Source of the DNA: Aphidius gifuensis
Taxonomy: Eukaryota > Arthropoda > Insecta > Hymenoptera > Braconidae
Length of the DNA stretch: 64,000 nt
Assembly: GCF_014905175.1 (NCBI RefSeq)
Contig: NC_057792.1
Location: 992,001 to 1,056,000 of the forward strand
Direction: 5' to 3'
This document shows positions 49,854-62,505 of the stretch, piece after piece; positions within the stretch are counted from its first letter, which is position 1, and every line of letters starts with the position of its first letter. The translations under genes and the position numbers were made by a program. The notes beneath the pieces are model-generated. The model was not told the origin of the DNA. It saw only the letters and a program-made list of their open reading frames with translations, and did no database searches.

Positions 49854-52800
49854 ACGGAAATGTGAGGCTGATGGAAAAGAATTAAAAACCGAATTATCGG
49901 TTCAACGCAATATGTTTCCCAGTGCTCAAATAAAAATGAGGTAATAATTTAATTAAAAATAGATTTAAACTATTAATTAGTATACATTTTTTTACTTAAA
50001 AAAATTTAAATGATGAATGAATTAAATTATAGAAAAAAATTATAGAAAAATATATATTATTTTCTAATGTAAAAGTATATTATTTAGATTGCTGTCACCA
50101 AGCAGTTCTCCAGCAACATCACCAACAATGTCAAATTCATCATCACCAACGCCTCAAGCACCGGCGCCAGTATACAATCAAAAAATGACCGGTATACCTT
50201 GTGTTGCCGCTGCATCACGTTACACAGCTCCAGTTCATATTGATGTTGGTGGTACAATTTACACATCATCACTGGAAACACTCACAAAGTAAATATCAAT
50301 TTATCTTTTATTATATTTATAAATATATTACCTAACTATCATCCTGCAATTTTTTTTTCAATTATTATCATTTGCGGATGCGAAAAAAAATGAAAATTAT
50401 TATATGAAAAATAAATTTTAGTTGTATTTAAAATATAATTTACATTTGGATATTTTAAATTATTTTTCATGTTTATTAAATATAATTAAAGGTTATTTTT
50501 AATATTAATTTTACCTGAATACATTTTATATTTTTACACAAAAAACACACGAGTTTATTTTATTTATTTATTATTTTTATTTCAAGTAATAACGGAGTAG
50601 TAACAGTTATGATAAAATGTCCTGTTAAAGAAAATAATAACACGTAAATTTTTATAAAAAAAAAAAAACTTGTGACTCTTTTCCTGTATTTAATTATTTT
50701 TTTTATTACGCTCTGGTGCATCTTCCTCTTTTATTACACACGCCATTGACCCGATTTTATATGCATCAAAATGCATAATATATGTGCATGACAAATTTCA
50801 TTTTTTATTATTTATCTTCAATGACAAATATACATCATCAACTGCAAATCCATGATTATATATTTATTTCTAAATAAACCTATGATTTATCAACTGAAAA
50901 AAAAAATAAATAAGACAATTTATAAATTATTTTCCAACAAATAACTTGTCCAACCCTTTGAAAATATTTCTAGCGAGTAAAAAATATTATTTTTTCTTTG
51001 TAAATTCATTGGAGATTTTAATTTGAATTTTTTAATAAATGTAATTTTTTTTTACCTTATAATAGAATGATGTATAAATTTAATTTAATTTAACCCATAA
51101 ACATATTCAATTTACAATATTAATATGAAATAAAAATGTATGTAAAAATAAATAAATTTGTGTGTAGTATTAAAATCGACATTGACGATTGAACATACAT
51201 TACAATATATATTTGTTGTTGGTAATTTACGTGATATATATGGCTTGATTTGTCCGAGATTTAATGTGAGTATAATGAGAGCAAAATAAAATCTGAGTGA
51301 TGTGAGCCAATCGTTTAGTATTTTCCCATAGTCGAAACGATCTGACCCGGGATCATTGAGCCACGTATTCTCTTGTTACATTGGCAAGATATACCCTCAG
51401 GTTATCACGGTCTCTCTCTCCTTCGAGCCCTAACTAAATTTCTTCCTCTCGCATCTTACAACATCTCATACTAAAACTAAATTTATTTTATTTTTTTTAC
51501 TAATGTGATTTACTCAATTCTATACACATAAATTTAAATAGAAATAATAATAATTTAACTATTAAATAAATATATTTTCAACTATATTATTAGTATATTT
51601 TCTTTGAATTTAAAAATATATGCGAAGGAGAATTTTCAATTTTTCCGAGGAGGAATAAATTTTTCTCTTTTGTGTCACACATTTTCTTTTGACTTATTTT
51701 GTGTTATTATTACTATTATTTTTTATTTTGAGAATAGAAAAAGAAGGAAAAAAGTGTTGAAAAATTAAGTTTAAAAATAATAAGAAATAGAATAAAAATA
51801 TAAAGGTTGAAAGAGTAGAGAAAGACTGGAGTTGTATAACCCCGCGGTATACATATCCTCTCTCGCGAAGTTGTATGCCCTCGGGGAATTTGTGCGGGCC
51901 GTCGTTATTATACGTTATCATGAAATAAAGGTATGGGAATATGCCCGAGGCAAGTGGATAGGTGGGTGGGTATATGTACACCCCTTTCACCTCCTCCAAT
52001 ATTCTATCGCCCTCTTTTTACTCTTATATAGTTTGTCTGGGTGCTATATCCAACACAAAACTCGTGCACATTTTATGCAAAATTATTCTCTACGACCTTG
52101 CCTTTTGCAACACTTGAAAGAAAAAAAAAAATTATTATTATATTATTTATAAAATGATCAAATTTTATTTTAATTTAAATTATTATTAATTATATGCATG
52201 AGTTTTATATAAAATAAACAGTATAATTTGAATTATTATTTTTAAAAGAGATCAAATAATATTTTTTTCATAAACGAAAATATATCTGCGAAAATTAATT
52301 ACAAATTTATCAAAGATTTATAACAATCATCTTATTATATCAATAAATAAAAAAAATCAAACATTTAATAGAATATTAAAAAAAGCTCTAACTCCGACCT
52401 TAAGTCCGACTCCGACTTCGACCCTAAGTCTGACTCTACGTTTTTGGAAAAAATGAGGTATAAAATATAAATAGAAAAATATAATACAAGTATAAATAAA
52501 AAAAATAAAAATATCAAGTTGAAATATTATTTTTCGCAATTCAATAATTAATCAAGAAATGAGAAAATTTTTAACATCCTGTCTTTAAACAAATTATTTA
52601 TCTATCATAAAATTTTCTTTTAAAAAAATATTTTATGATACTAATTTAAATTTGATATCATTGATGGTAATAAAAACATAAAATTAACAATACCGCTATT
52701 TTCGTAATGATAAAAATAATTTAGAAAATTATTTAAATAAAAAAAAATTGTATACCGGACGTTTTGTTTGGCCGAGGGGGATGATGATTTCCGTTCCGCC

Positions 52801-54688
52801 AGCTTTCACGAAAATGATAGAGCACCTTGGCGGCCTCACCGCCGGGCAATGTACAAAACAAACGAGTTAAAAAATATAGAAAATAAAAAAACTATTTATA
52901 TATATAAACATATAAAATGTTATCATGCATCAGGTAATGATCCAACTGGTTAAATTCTGAGTAGTAAATGACATATCCTTAAAAAAAAAAAATAAAATCT
53001 TAGCCGGAAGTTAAACTAATTCAAACTTGCGTGTATCAAGATGATATACCTAAACAATTTTTTTTTTATAATTCTTTTCTTCGACATACTTCTAAATTAT
53101 TATTAAATAATAAATAATATTGATAGATAGATAAATAAATAAACAAGATGCTCTGAGGCACGCGTGTTCTATTTTGTAAATATATTTTTAACTTGGGGGC
53201 AAAAATTCTATATGCTCAATTATTTTGAAGTAAAAAGAAACAAAAAAATGTTAAGAAATAAAAAAAATAGATAATGAAACAGGAAGGTCGTTGTCGTTTT
53301 AAAGACACACGAGATGAATTAACCAGCTGTGTTGTGTTACTCCTGAGGGGCAAAAAAAAATTAAAAAATAAAAATAAATAAATTGATTTTAAAAAGCCCG
53401 TGGGGTTAATATCAGTTGGGCAGGTGTCGATATGGCATTTCACCTGTCGTGTGCTATTAATTATCTACAGGCTAAACAAATTTATTAATTTTTAGTTTAA
53501 TATTTTTATTTTGATATTGTTTTTTTTTTCAGATATCCAGAATCAAGACTGGCTAAATTATTTAATGGAAGTATTCCAATCATGTTGGACTCATTGAAAC
53601 AACATTATTTTATTGATCGAGATGGTGAAATGTTTCGTCATATATTAAATTTTATGAGAAATTCAAGATTACTTATACCAGATAATTTTTCTGATTTGGA
53701 TTTACTACTGGAAGAAGCAAGATATTTTGATATTGCACGTAAGTTTTAAAATTAATTAATTTATTTTTCTATTTTCTTATTTATTTATTTAACAAAAAAC
53801 GTAAAGCTGGAAAATTCTAAAAATTTCAGAATATATAGAGAAAAATCCCCTCAATATTATCCATATTTTAAATTTCTAACCAAAACGTTTGTTGTTAAAT
53901 AAATAAATAAATACAGAAGGTCCATATTTTCTACTATCAATATACTATACTGTAGCCCCTTGTTTACTGCTTCAATTATAAACCTAAAAAATTGTAAATA
54001 TTTTTAATGAAATCAATTTTAAAAATATAATTATTAATTACACAAATTATTCTATTAAATAAATAAATATTCAATAATTTTTTAAAAATAAAAATAAATA
54101 ATTTCCACGTTTGTATAAAATAACAAAAGTAATATTTTAAATTTCAAAATACAATTTCTATTTCTTTCGATAAAGAAATTAAAAAAATAAATAAATAATT
54201 GAATAATAATTTTTTTGTTAAATATAGCAATGTGCAGACAACTTGAACAATTAAAAAAAGAACGTGTAAAAAATGGTACAACAACAATATCACCACCGAG
54301 TCCACCAAGTCAAGGTAGCCACCGTCCACCAACATGTCGTGATAATGATAAAAAATTAACAGACGCATATGAGTGTGTTGCTCTACATGTTAGTCCAGAT
54401 CTTGGTGAACGTGTCATGTTATCAGGTGGTCGTACATTACTAGATGAAGTATTTCCAGAAACAACACAAGCTGTTATTGATGCACGTTCTGGTGTATCAT
54501 GGCATCAACAAGATACTCGTCATGTTATAAGATTTCCATTAAATGGTTATTGTAAATTAAATTCAGTACAAGCAATAACACGATTATTAAATGCTGGTTT
54601 TAATGTTGTTGCAAGTAATGGTGGTGGTGTTGAAGGACAACAATTTTCTGAATATTTATTTGTACGTCAAGGTAACAATAATACCTGA
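49854..54688 (+). CDS. twz: KCTD1/KCTD15-type BTB protein, tiwaz
   Basis: A nuclear or cytosolic BTB/T1-domain protein of 298 residues if it starts at ATG 49912. Exons: 49854-49940, 50088-50288, 53533-53738, 54228-54688. The exon at 49854 is open upstream of the ATG, so a longer N-terminus is possible. After a Ser/Pro-rich lead comes the BTB domain (APVHIDVGGTIYTSSLETL, LDSLKQHYFIDRDGEMFRH, LLEEARYFDI). A KCTD C-terminal domain follows (SPDLGERVMLSGG, EVFPETTQAVIDA, HVIRFPLNGYCKLNSVQ, NGGGVEGQQFSEYLFVRQ). These match KCTD1/KCTD15 closely. Vertebrate homologues repress AP-2 transcription factors, and Drosophila twz acts with TfAP-2. Intron 2 is 3.2 kb and holds a family B fragment. No poly(A) signal was singled out. 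Confidence 0.92.
50289..53532 (+). other. Large intron of twz
   Basis: AT-rich intron with GC-rich islands at about 51.2-51.5, 51.8-52.1, 52.75-52.95 and 53.15-53.45 kb. The island near 51.9 kb carries TGCCCGAGGCA (51943-51953). A family B fragment lies at 52.27-52.57 kb. No additional exon recognised. Confidence 0.55.
52270..52570 (+). repeat. Family B repeat, copy 2 (internally deleted, with TCCGAC array)
   Basis: The left end (CAAAGATTTATAACAATCAT) and right end (TTTTTCGCAATTCAATAATT) match copy 3, but the middle is replaced. The replacement includes a degenerate hexamer array of TCCGAC type at about 52387-52438. Confidence 0.65.
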
Positions 54689-55844
54689 CAACAATCAATA
54701 GTCAAAATTAATTAAGCAACTATAAATAATCTATTACTAATTTACCTAAAATTACCTAAAACAAATTAATTAAAATATATATGTATATCTATTGTAATTT
54801 ATAAAAAAACAAATTAATTAATGTAAATACGAGTTTGATGAAAAAAATATATATATTTTTTTCTTTTTATTCAATGTTTTTAAATATATATATATTATTA
54901 TTAATTATCAAATGTACTTTGGGAAAAGTTTTACGAGTTGTAAATGAAAAAAATAAAAAATAATTTTAAATTATTATTTTAATTAATTTGAGTGAATATA
55001 TATATTTTATTTTATTATTAAAAAAAATTTTACATTGTCAATTTATTTATACTTAAAAATATTGTTTAAAAATTTTATTTATATTAAAATGCATTTGAGT
55101 AACCGCGCGAATATAAGGGATGAAATGAACAAACGTTGCAAAGTAACCATGGTTACTAGAGTGAACTCAATATTCGTATTTTAGCTTGAGGGTTTTAGTC
55201 AATTTAGCTTGGGGCTATCATCCCTTGGAAAATTTTACTGAACCAAGCGCCTAGCTGATTATATTCCATTTCTCTTGAAAATGCTTGAGGGTAGTTTTGT
55301 ATGAATGCCCTCTAGTAACGACTTTGGCTATATATTTTTTTTTTCTTTTTCTTTTTCCTTCTTTTGGTTGGTTGGTTGGTTGTATTTAAACTTCCATCAC
55401 CCTTATCAATATCACCTTGATACTCAACAAAATGACAACACGTAAACTAGCCTTTGGCATTGCTCCAAGACATTTTTGACAATTGACACATGTCAATTTT
55501 TAAAATTATAATCAATATATATTTTTTATAATTAAAATCGTTGATGAACATCATCATTGATTTATTGTTTAAACTAAAAAATTATTAGTATTTTTTATTC
55601 ATTTTTTTTTTATTTATTATATCAGCTATAAATTTATTTAAATTATTTTTTATTTTATTTTGTTTTTTTTTTTTTTTTGAGGAGATATCGTAGCCTTTAT
55701 ATTATTTCGATTATTAAATTTGTTATTTAAAAATTTTGAAGATTAAAATTACATAAACATTTGAAATTTAAAAATAAAATTTTTTCAATTATTAATTAAT
55801 AATTTGGAATGCAATTTTATAGTATTTTAATTAAAGAAAATTAA
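54689..55844. other. Intergenic region between twz and the orphan secreted gene
   Basis: Contains the 3' UTR of twz, a GC-rich island at 55.09-55.5 kb with a perfect palindrome at 55142-55157 and an AP-2-type site at 55450-55458. Both flanking genes end here, so promoter use is not expected; an enhancer or twz 3' element is possible. Confidence 0.45.
55142..55157. promoter_or_regulatory. Perfect 16-bp palindrome, X-box-like
   Basis: AGTAACCATGGTTACT is perfectly self-complementary. Both halves contain GTAACC, fitting the RFX half-site GTNRCC with the usual AT spacer. Confidence 0.4.
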
Positions 55845-57498
55845 TTAATCTGATGTATCAGTGAATGACGAGTCAATATCCTGAACGATTTTTAAAACTT
55901 TAGAATCATTTTGTGATGATTTTTTCGATTTAAAATCATCAAATGAAATTAATGGACATGTGTTTGAATTTTTTCCATTTTCAATGCAATGAAAGAGTTG
56001 ATTATTTAAATTAATTACACTTTGTGTTAAATCCCTCAGTAAGTTGTAAGAATAATCATGAATTTCAACAGAAATTATCCTCATATTTTCCTCAAATTCA
56101 CATACAAAAGCGTCATAAAAATACTTGGCTGATGAAGAATTATCAAACTCAGCTGATCCCATGCACTTGAAAATCATGACATGTGAAGCAAAGTTATCAA
56201 AACAAATTTTAAAAACTTTTCTAACAGAATCATCCTTAAAAAAAAAAATTAAACAATTAATTAACTACCAAATAATATAATAATAATTTTTTATTTTACC
56301 TGTAATATTTTTGATACAAAATTTTCAAATTCCATCATTTTGCCATAAAAATATCCACCATGTTCGTTGATACTTTTCATTCTCAATCGACCAACTTCAG
56401 AGTAAAATTTTCCAAAACAACAAGTGTAATTTAAAGTACGTTCAGTTTGAGAAATATTTTTAAACGTTGCATTCGTAGTTACAAAATATATTGCTTCCAA
56501 AATTTTTAAATCCACATTATCCAAGGCTTTTTTATGATTAACAAATAAATTTTTTAATTTTTCATCAGGAAAATTTGTTCTAGTTATTGATTTTATTGGA
56601 CAATTATGTGTACTTTTCTATTTTTAATAAATAATATTATTAGTATTTTATATTTGTAATTAAATTGTTACATAAAACTTACTTGTTTTGTTGATAGAAA
56701 AGATGGGAGGATAGAGGGTGTCTCTGCTCCTTGTTGCTGAGTATTTTCATGATTTTTTTTTTTCAAAATAATCGAAACTTGGTTCGTTGAAAAAGTACAA
56801 TTATCATCACAATTTTTTATCTTAGAAATCATTACAGAATTATGACTGGAAACTTTGTTGATTGCTTGTTGATATTTATTAAAACTTTTATTTTCATTTT
56901 TGACGAAATCATCAAGACACTTCATGATTGCCTTGGTAGAATTATTTTTTATAAAACAAAGTTGAAAACTTTTTCCATATGCCTTAACTCCCTGTAATTT
57001 AATTGACGTTGATAAATAAATATTATTAAAATTATAAATAACATAAAAAATAAATTTACTGTGATGAGTGGTTCAATATAATCTTCATGATTTGATTGAA
57101 CAGTTGAACCACATTCGATACAATTTAATGCCATTATTTTTATTTCTTTGATTGCACGAAGTTTGGTTGGCACCGGATAATTAGAAAAATATTTATAATT
57201 ATCATAAAATAAATCATTAACAATATCGTTTATGGCATTTTTTAAACGACTTGTTATATTATTTTTTTGTTGTAATGCGATTGTTGATATTATTTTTGTT
57301 CCATTGTTGTATAAGCCTTCTAAAGTGTCTGCTTGACAACAGACCTGCCAACAATATATAATTATTAATTTTAAAACTCGCAATTAATTTAATCTAATCA
57401 AGAAAAAATAACCACAATTGATTTGGAATATTGTAAATTAAACATACCTGGTTTATCAAAGGAACCAGCAAAAAAATCACAAATATTTTATAGATCAT
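55845..57498 (-). CDS. Unrecognised secreted cysteine-containing protein with two modules
   Basis: A 450-residue precursor, no family recognised. Exons: 57498-57448, 57344-57060, 56991-56683, 56617-56300, 56234-55845; every intron is phase 0 and each exon is a multiple of three. A signal peptide starts MIYKIFVIFLLVPLIN. The rest looks mainly helical, with several N-glycosylation sequons. Exons 2-3 and exons 4-5 look like two diverged copies of one module. Each has a helical exon ending near a Cys pair (NCIEC; YTCC), then an exon with C-F-x10-K-C (LCFIKNNSTKAIMKC; ICFDNFASHVMIFKC) and a later Cys pair. The protein ends acidic (DSSFTDTSD). A distant link to insect DUF725/TsetseEP-like proteins is conceivable but unproven. 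It is divergent from the pollux gene. Confidence 0.8.
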
Positions 57499-59414
57499 CT
57501 CTGTTGACTTGAAAATTTTATCAATAACTGGGGCAATTTTTTATTGGCGGTGTTATTAATATCACAGCTAGCTAATGATTATTAGAAAAAAAAATAATCA
57601 CACATTGTCAACGTGATAGAAATATTTTTTTTTAAATTATAACGAAATTAATTGTGGCAAAGTTTTTTACGTCTTATTTTAAATAAAATCGTGTTAATGG
57701 ATTTTAGATGAGTGGAAAAACCAAATTCTTGTTAAGTTGTCAACAAGTTATGACACTTTATTTTATATTTTATATTATTTATAACCTGAGTCTGTTGTTA
57801 AATTATTATAAATTATTATAAATGTTTATAACGATTATTACAGCGTTGAAAAGTTTTTTTTTTTTCTATCGTGTTTAAAAAAATTCTAGAAAAATCAATA
57901 AATGTTTATGGTAACTCCTAAAAATCCAAAAATATTAACAATTATTTATTCATTTATTAATTGATAAAAAAAAAATAATTTAAATATTATTTTTGTAAAA
58001 TTAAAAGCTCCATTTGTTATCATAGATTACTGCTATTATCAAAAGTTGATAGAACAAATTGCAGCAGATAAAAAAGACATCCAGCTTTTCGATTGATCAA
58101 TTAAATTTTGTTTGAAAATTAATCTAAAAGCTGATGATCAATATTTAATTAAAATTTAAATAACAATAAATTTGTATTCATTTTCACTATAACGCTTTTA
58201 AATTTCCATAATTCTTTACGAGGTCAAACCTTCTCCAGCCAATAAAAACAATTTGCGCACCAATTATGCGCATTGATTAAAAAAAAAATAAATAAAAACA
58301 CTTAATATTAATTTACACTGTTAAAAAATCCTCCAATTTCATTGGTACAATATTCTTTTGAATCATTTTTCAACCAATCAAATTTATGGTTAACATCCAG
58401 TACGAGTTAAAAAGTATAACGCACCTTAAGCAATTACAAATGGCCTGTCTCAGTCAGCTGTTCCACCGGATCGCGTCATTATCATCAAATTTATCAACAA
58501 TTTCGTCCCAAAAATCAACAACAAACATCAAAATTAAACAAACCATTAAATCTTTTAAATATCATTTATAAAAATACCAACTATTAACCGAAATTTACCA
58601 GTAATTAGTCGTAGAAAAAAAAAAACAACAACAACAACAAATGTCAATATTGTGTGTGGGTGTGTTGTTAAACAATTTGTTGTTAATTTGCGTGTTATTT
58701 GTGCATTAACATGTAACTGTGATTATTCAAAAATATAATAATAAAACAATGCAACATAAATGTCATCATGATTTTTTTATAAAACACCAAAATATATTTT
58801 AAAATTACTATTTAAAAAAAAAATCAATTTGTTTAAATTTTTGACAAGTGTTGTAAATTGATGATCCATTGTTCAATACCTGGGAATCACCTGTAAGTAC
58901 ATAAACATTATTATTATTTTTATAAATCATATTACATAAATAATGTCTGTTAAAATAAACACTTGACAATTAACGTTATATCCGGATTGTCTCAAATGAC
59001 TTTTCTTTTTTTAGAAGTGGTTGTGTTATCTTGGTGATAAAAAATATTTAAATAGAAAAAAAATAAATAAAACAACAACACACTGTGTTATTTATTTTTA
59101 GATAATATACATATGATAAAAATATTCTTTGTCATTTAAAGCTATATTATTATATTTTAAATAATTTGTCATGAAAAAAAAATTATATATATTTTCCATG
59201 ACCCAGTTTAATTTAATTCCCACGCACCTGTGTTAATTAATAATCAAACAGCAACCATTAATAAACAATTTATTATCATTACAGAAATAAAAATATAAAA
59301 AGGACATTCAAGATGTGAAACTAATGAAGCATCTAATGAAAAAATTAAACGAAAAAGATTAAAAATAACTGGGTGATAATAGTAATAGTAAAAAGGAAAA
59401 ATAAAGGAGGAACA
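57499..59414. promoter_or_regulatory. Divergent intergenic region between orphan secreted gene and pollux
   Basis: AT-rich 1.9-kb region that must hold both promoters. A GC-richer patch at 58390-58500 includes an initiator TCAGTC (58450-58455), a candidate pollux start. A 61-codon frame there shows no family resemblance. No repeat family copy was seen. Confidence 0.45.
58450..58455 (+). promoter_or_regulatory. Initiator-type motif, candidate pollux transcription start
   Basis: TCAGTC within the sequence CTGTCTCAGTCAGCTG in a GC-richer island, about 960 bases before the pollux ATG. No TATA box is evident, and an intron in the 5' UTR would be possible. Confidence 0.3.
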
Positions 59415-60673
59415 ATGAAATTGGTACCAGCAGTTTATCTTGGATTCACAGCAATTGATCGCCGGTTCAGTAGTCCAATGTTACCATGGATTACCAAAGA
59501 AATTAATCGTCGAAGTAATCACGAAAGGGTAAATTTTATTTGTACTATTTTTATATTTATCTTGATGATTATTTTATAAACAAAAAATTGATTTTTAGAA
59601 TTCTTTTTTTTTTGGTGTTTTAAATTGTTGTTTTGATGATGATATTTTATGCATTTTTTATTGAAGAATTTTTGAAATTAATTCAACCCTTTTGATGGCC
59701 TTGATGAGGATGGTGAATTTTTATAATTTGAAATTAAAAAATAAAGAAAGCTGAATATAAAAGAGGTTAAAATTCCATGGATGGTTGGAGTCGCGTGACT
59801 CCTTTCATTTTCCATTCACCCCAAGTCTTGCGCACCTTTTAATAACCTGTGTTTTAAATTACAGATAACAATTTTTATATTTTTTATTTCTTTTATATAA
59901 TGCAAAAAAAAAATATTGCTGATTATTTTTATTATAATTATTTTACAATATTTCTTTTTGGATTTTTCAATTTTATTTGCATTAATTTTCGTCAACTCTT
60001 TGTCTATTTTTATCATCAATTTAGGATTGCTTTAATTTATTTTAATTTTCAAGTTAAACTAATTGTTTTTATCTTTAATTTAAATTAAACTTTCACTTTG
60101 TTTTATTATTTTTTCTTTGCTTAACCAGGGGTAACGTGAAATAAATGAAACTTCAAGGACGCTTATTTTGTTTGATAATATAAAATAATAATAATAAATT
60201 TACTCCAGTGGAATTTAACAGTTCCAATTTATTATTTGCACGTTTTTTGAATATAAAAATTTCCAGATATTATCTCTAAAATTTATATGGTTTTTTTCCT
60301 TAAATATAGTTATTTAAAATAATAATTTTTTTTTGTATTTTTGTTGTTTAAATTTTAGTAATTTATCGGCTTGTTTTTTAACAGTTTAATTTTTGTTTCA
60401 GTAGAATAATTTAATTTTTATTTTGACTTGATAAAATGTTATAATTAATTTGATAATTTTCAGGTGAATTTGTTGATTGCATCTGGATTTATATCAGCCT
60501 ACGCTGATGAAAAAGAACAGCCACTTTTTCGTCATTCATTGACTGGTCCATCAAAACCACAACCAGTGTCAGTTAATTCACAAGATGCTAAAGCTGGGAA
60601 TTTTCTTTATCTGATAAAAGGTGATGATGGTCTCTATTACTATCATCTCTTCAAAGTTGAAAATGCCGAAACT
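59415..60673 (+). CDS. plx: TBC1D1/TBC1D4-type Rab GAP, pollux (N-terminus only)
   Basis: The first 108 residues of a probable pollux homologue, a Rab GTPase-activating protein; the TBC catalytic domain lies beyond the window. Exons: 59415-59528 and 60464-60673, each ending at a clean GTAA donor. The start MKLVPAVYLGFTAIDRR with SPMLPWITKEINRR matches the N-terminal PTB domain of the TBC1D1/TBC1D4 family, whose members carry a similar DRR...PMLPW pattern. The second exon continues the PTB fold with VNLLIASGFISAY and LYLIKGDDGLYYYHLFKVE. The ATG lies in a good context (GGAACAATGA). No further exon was found up to 64000, so the next intron exceeds 3.3 kb. The symbol rests on a short fragment. 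Confidence 0.75.
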
Positions 60674-61149
60674 GTAAGTAAACAAAAACAAAAATTAAAT
60701 AACAATTTATTGCATGAATAAAAAGCCTTGTTAGAATAATTTGAATAGTAATTTTTTCGTTATAAATGCATAGCCAAAAATCAATCAATAATTTAATGAC
60801 GTTTGCGGTGTAATTAAGTATTTGTTTTGAATCGTTGCATTTTCAATAATGTCGTTGTTACATGCACTGTTGTTTATTCCGGTTCATAAACATCCACGTG
60901 AGCACCATTTAATTTGTATAATTATCCACATAATAATCCTCTAATTAATTCGAGAATAATATTTGACTAACAATAAAAGTATGAAAAAAATTTCTACTCG
61001 ACGAAAATTATTAAAAAATTTATTACATAACATCCAGGTCACATTATGCTGAACAAAATTTTTCCGTTTGAAATAATAACATCCGCGTAAAAAATATCCA
61101 AAAAGAAAACTGCGTAGTAAATTTTCACAATACAAATATTTACTAGCAA

Positions 61150-61720
61150 AAAAAAAATATAAATAAATTACGAATTTAGCAAAGATTTATAACAATCATC
61201 TTATTATGAATATATAATAAAAAAATTTAGAAAAAAATAAATAAAAAAAATCAAACATTTAATAAAATATTTGAAAGATAAATATTGAAAAAATTAAATT
61301 TGAAATAATAATAACATCAAGTCATTACAACACAATGACAAATTAATTAATTTTGAATTTATCCAAAATATATGATTAAAGTAAATTTAAAAAAAATAAA
61401 TAAATTATTAATTGCAATATTTATTTATTCATCATAATTTCTTAGACAATTTACAATGATCATTGTGTCATTATGTTTATTTAGTCACTGTGCTTGTATT
61501 ATTTTTCCAATGATTAATTTTAATTTCGAAAAAATACCTAATGTTTTTAACACGCAACAGGATATTTTATTTTTTCGAAATTATTAACTAGCTTATTTTA
61601 TTTCACGTTCATTTGCGACCGAAATATTTCGATTCGAAATAATTTTACTATCACAAGTCGTAATACTATTTTTCGCAATTCTATAATTAATCAAGAAATG
61701 AGAAAAAATTTATTTGAACC
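61150..61720 (+). repeat. Family B repeat, copy 3 (uninterrupted)
   Basis: Uninterrupted copy that defines the family. The left part has CAAAGATTTATAACAATCAT, the right part TTTTTCGCAATTCTATAATT. Its middle TTAGACAATTTACAATGATC is also related to the end of family A. It matches 45605-46060 as a reverse complement with few differences. Confidence 0.75.
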
Positions 61721-62489
61721 AAATGAATGATTTAAAACAAAATAAATTTCAATTAATCATTTTTATATACTTATAACCCGGAAATTCGTGTTCAGGATAT
61801 TATGTCGTGATACTATTTGAATGATTTAATGACAATCATTGAATTTTTTAAATTCAATATTGTTAAATATATATACTTATATAACAAATCAAAACTTAAT
61901 GAAAATTATTCAATATCGTCATCATTGTGACGTTCATTTAACTTTGAATTAAACTACTCTATTTATAAATTAAAAAAAAGAAACAAAATAACGACACAAA
62001 ATTGTGCTAGACAGTTTGGCAACAACACACACTCAATTCAAATAATCCCCTGTAGATCAAAGTCCAATTTGTGACGAAATTTCTTCTTTCAAATATCACC
62101 TCATCACCTAAATCATATTTATTTTCAAAATTTAATTTAAACAAATCAATCATAATAATTATCAATCGTCATATTTGAATAACAACTTTTAATAAATTTA
62201 TTTTCATTAAAATTGTTTCAATTTAATTCTTTTTTTTCTTCATAAATCAATTGAGTTATTGATTTGTTTATTTATTTATCTTTTTTCAATTTATTTATTT
62301 CTTCAAACAGTTAACTTAATTTATATAGTTTTTTATAAATTAAAATTAAACAAATACATTGATATATATTTTAAATTAACAGTACTTGTTGTTGTCATTT
62401 TGACCCATTCACACTGACAATTTACAGTCTTGACAAATTGCTAGAAATAGATACACGTGAAAAGCACATATCGTTCACGCGTAAAACCA

Positions 62490-62505
62490 ATGACCACTTG
62501 GTCAT
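62490..62505. promoter_or_regulatory. Everted TGGTCA palindrome
   Basis: ATGACCACTTGGTCAT has perfect 7-bp arms with a two-base centre, two TGGTCA half-sites facing outward. It resembles nuclear-receptor half-sites, but chance is possible. Confidence 0.25.

Larger units (their letters stand above)
37361..55458. promoter_or_regulatory. Dispersed cluster of GCC-N3/4-GGC (AP-2-type) sites around twz
   Basis: GCC-N3-GGC occurs at 38378-38386, 42011-42019, 42768-42776, 45316-45324, 48354-48362, 51944-51952 and 55450-55458. GCC-N4-GGC occurs at 37361-37370 and 45454-45463. Related GCCC/TCGGGG words lie near 38557, 40223, 45387, 48630 and 51877. GCC-N3-GGC is the AP-2 (TFAP2) core consensus. I noticed no such cluster in the first 36 kb, by eye. 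Confidence 0.45.

Noticed and set aside
58386..58571. 61-codon frame upstream of pollux as its first coding exon
   Set aside because: Ends in a stop without a suitable donor into the pollux frame, and the ATG at 59415 already gives the family's usual N-terminus.
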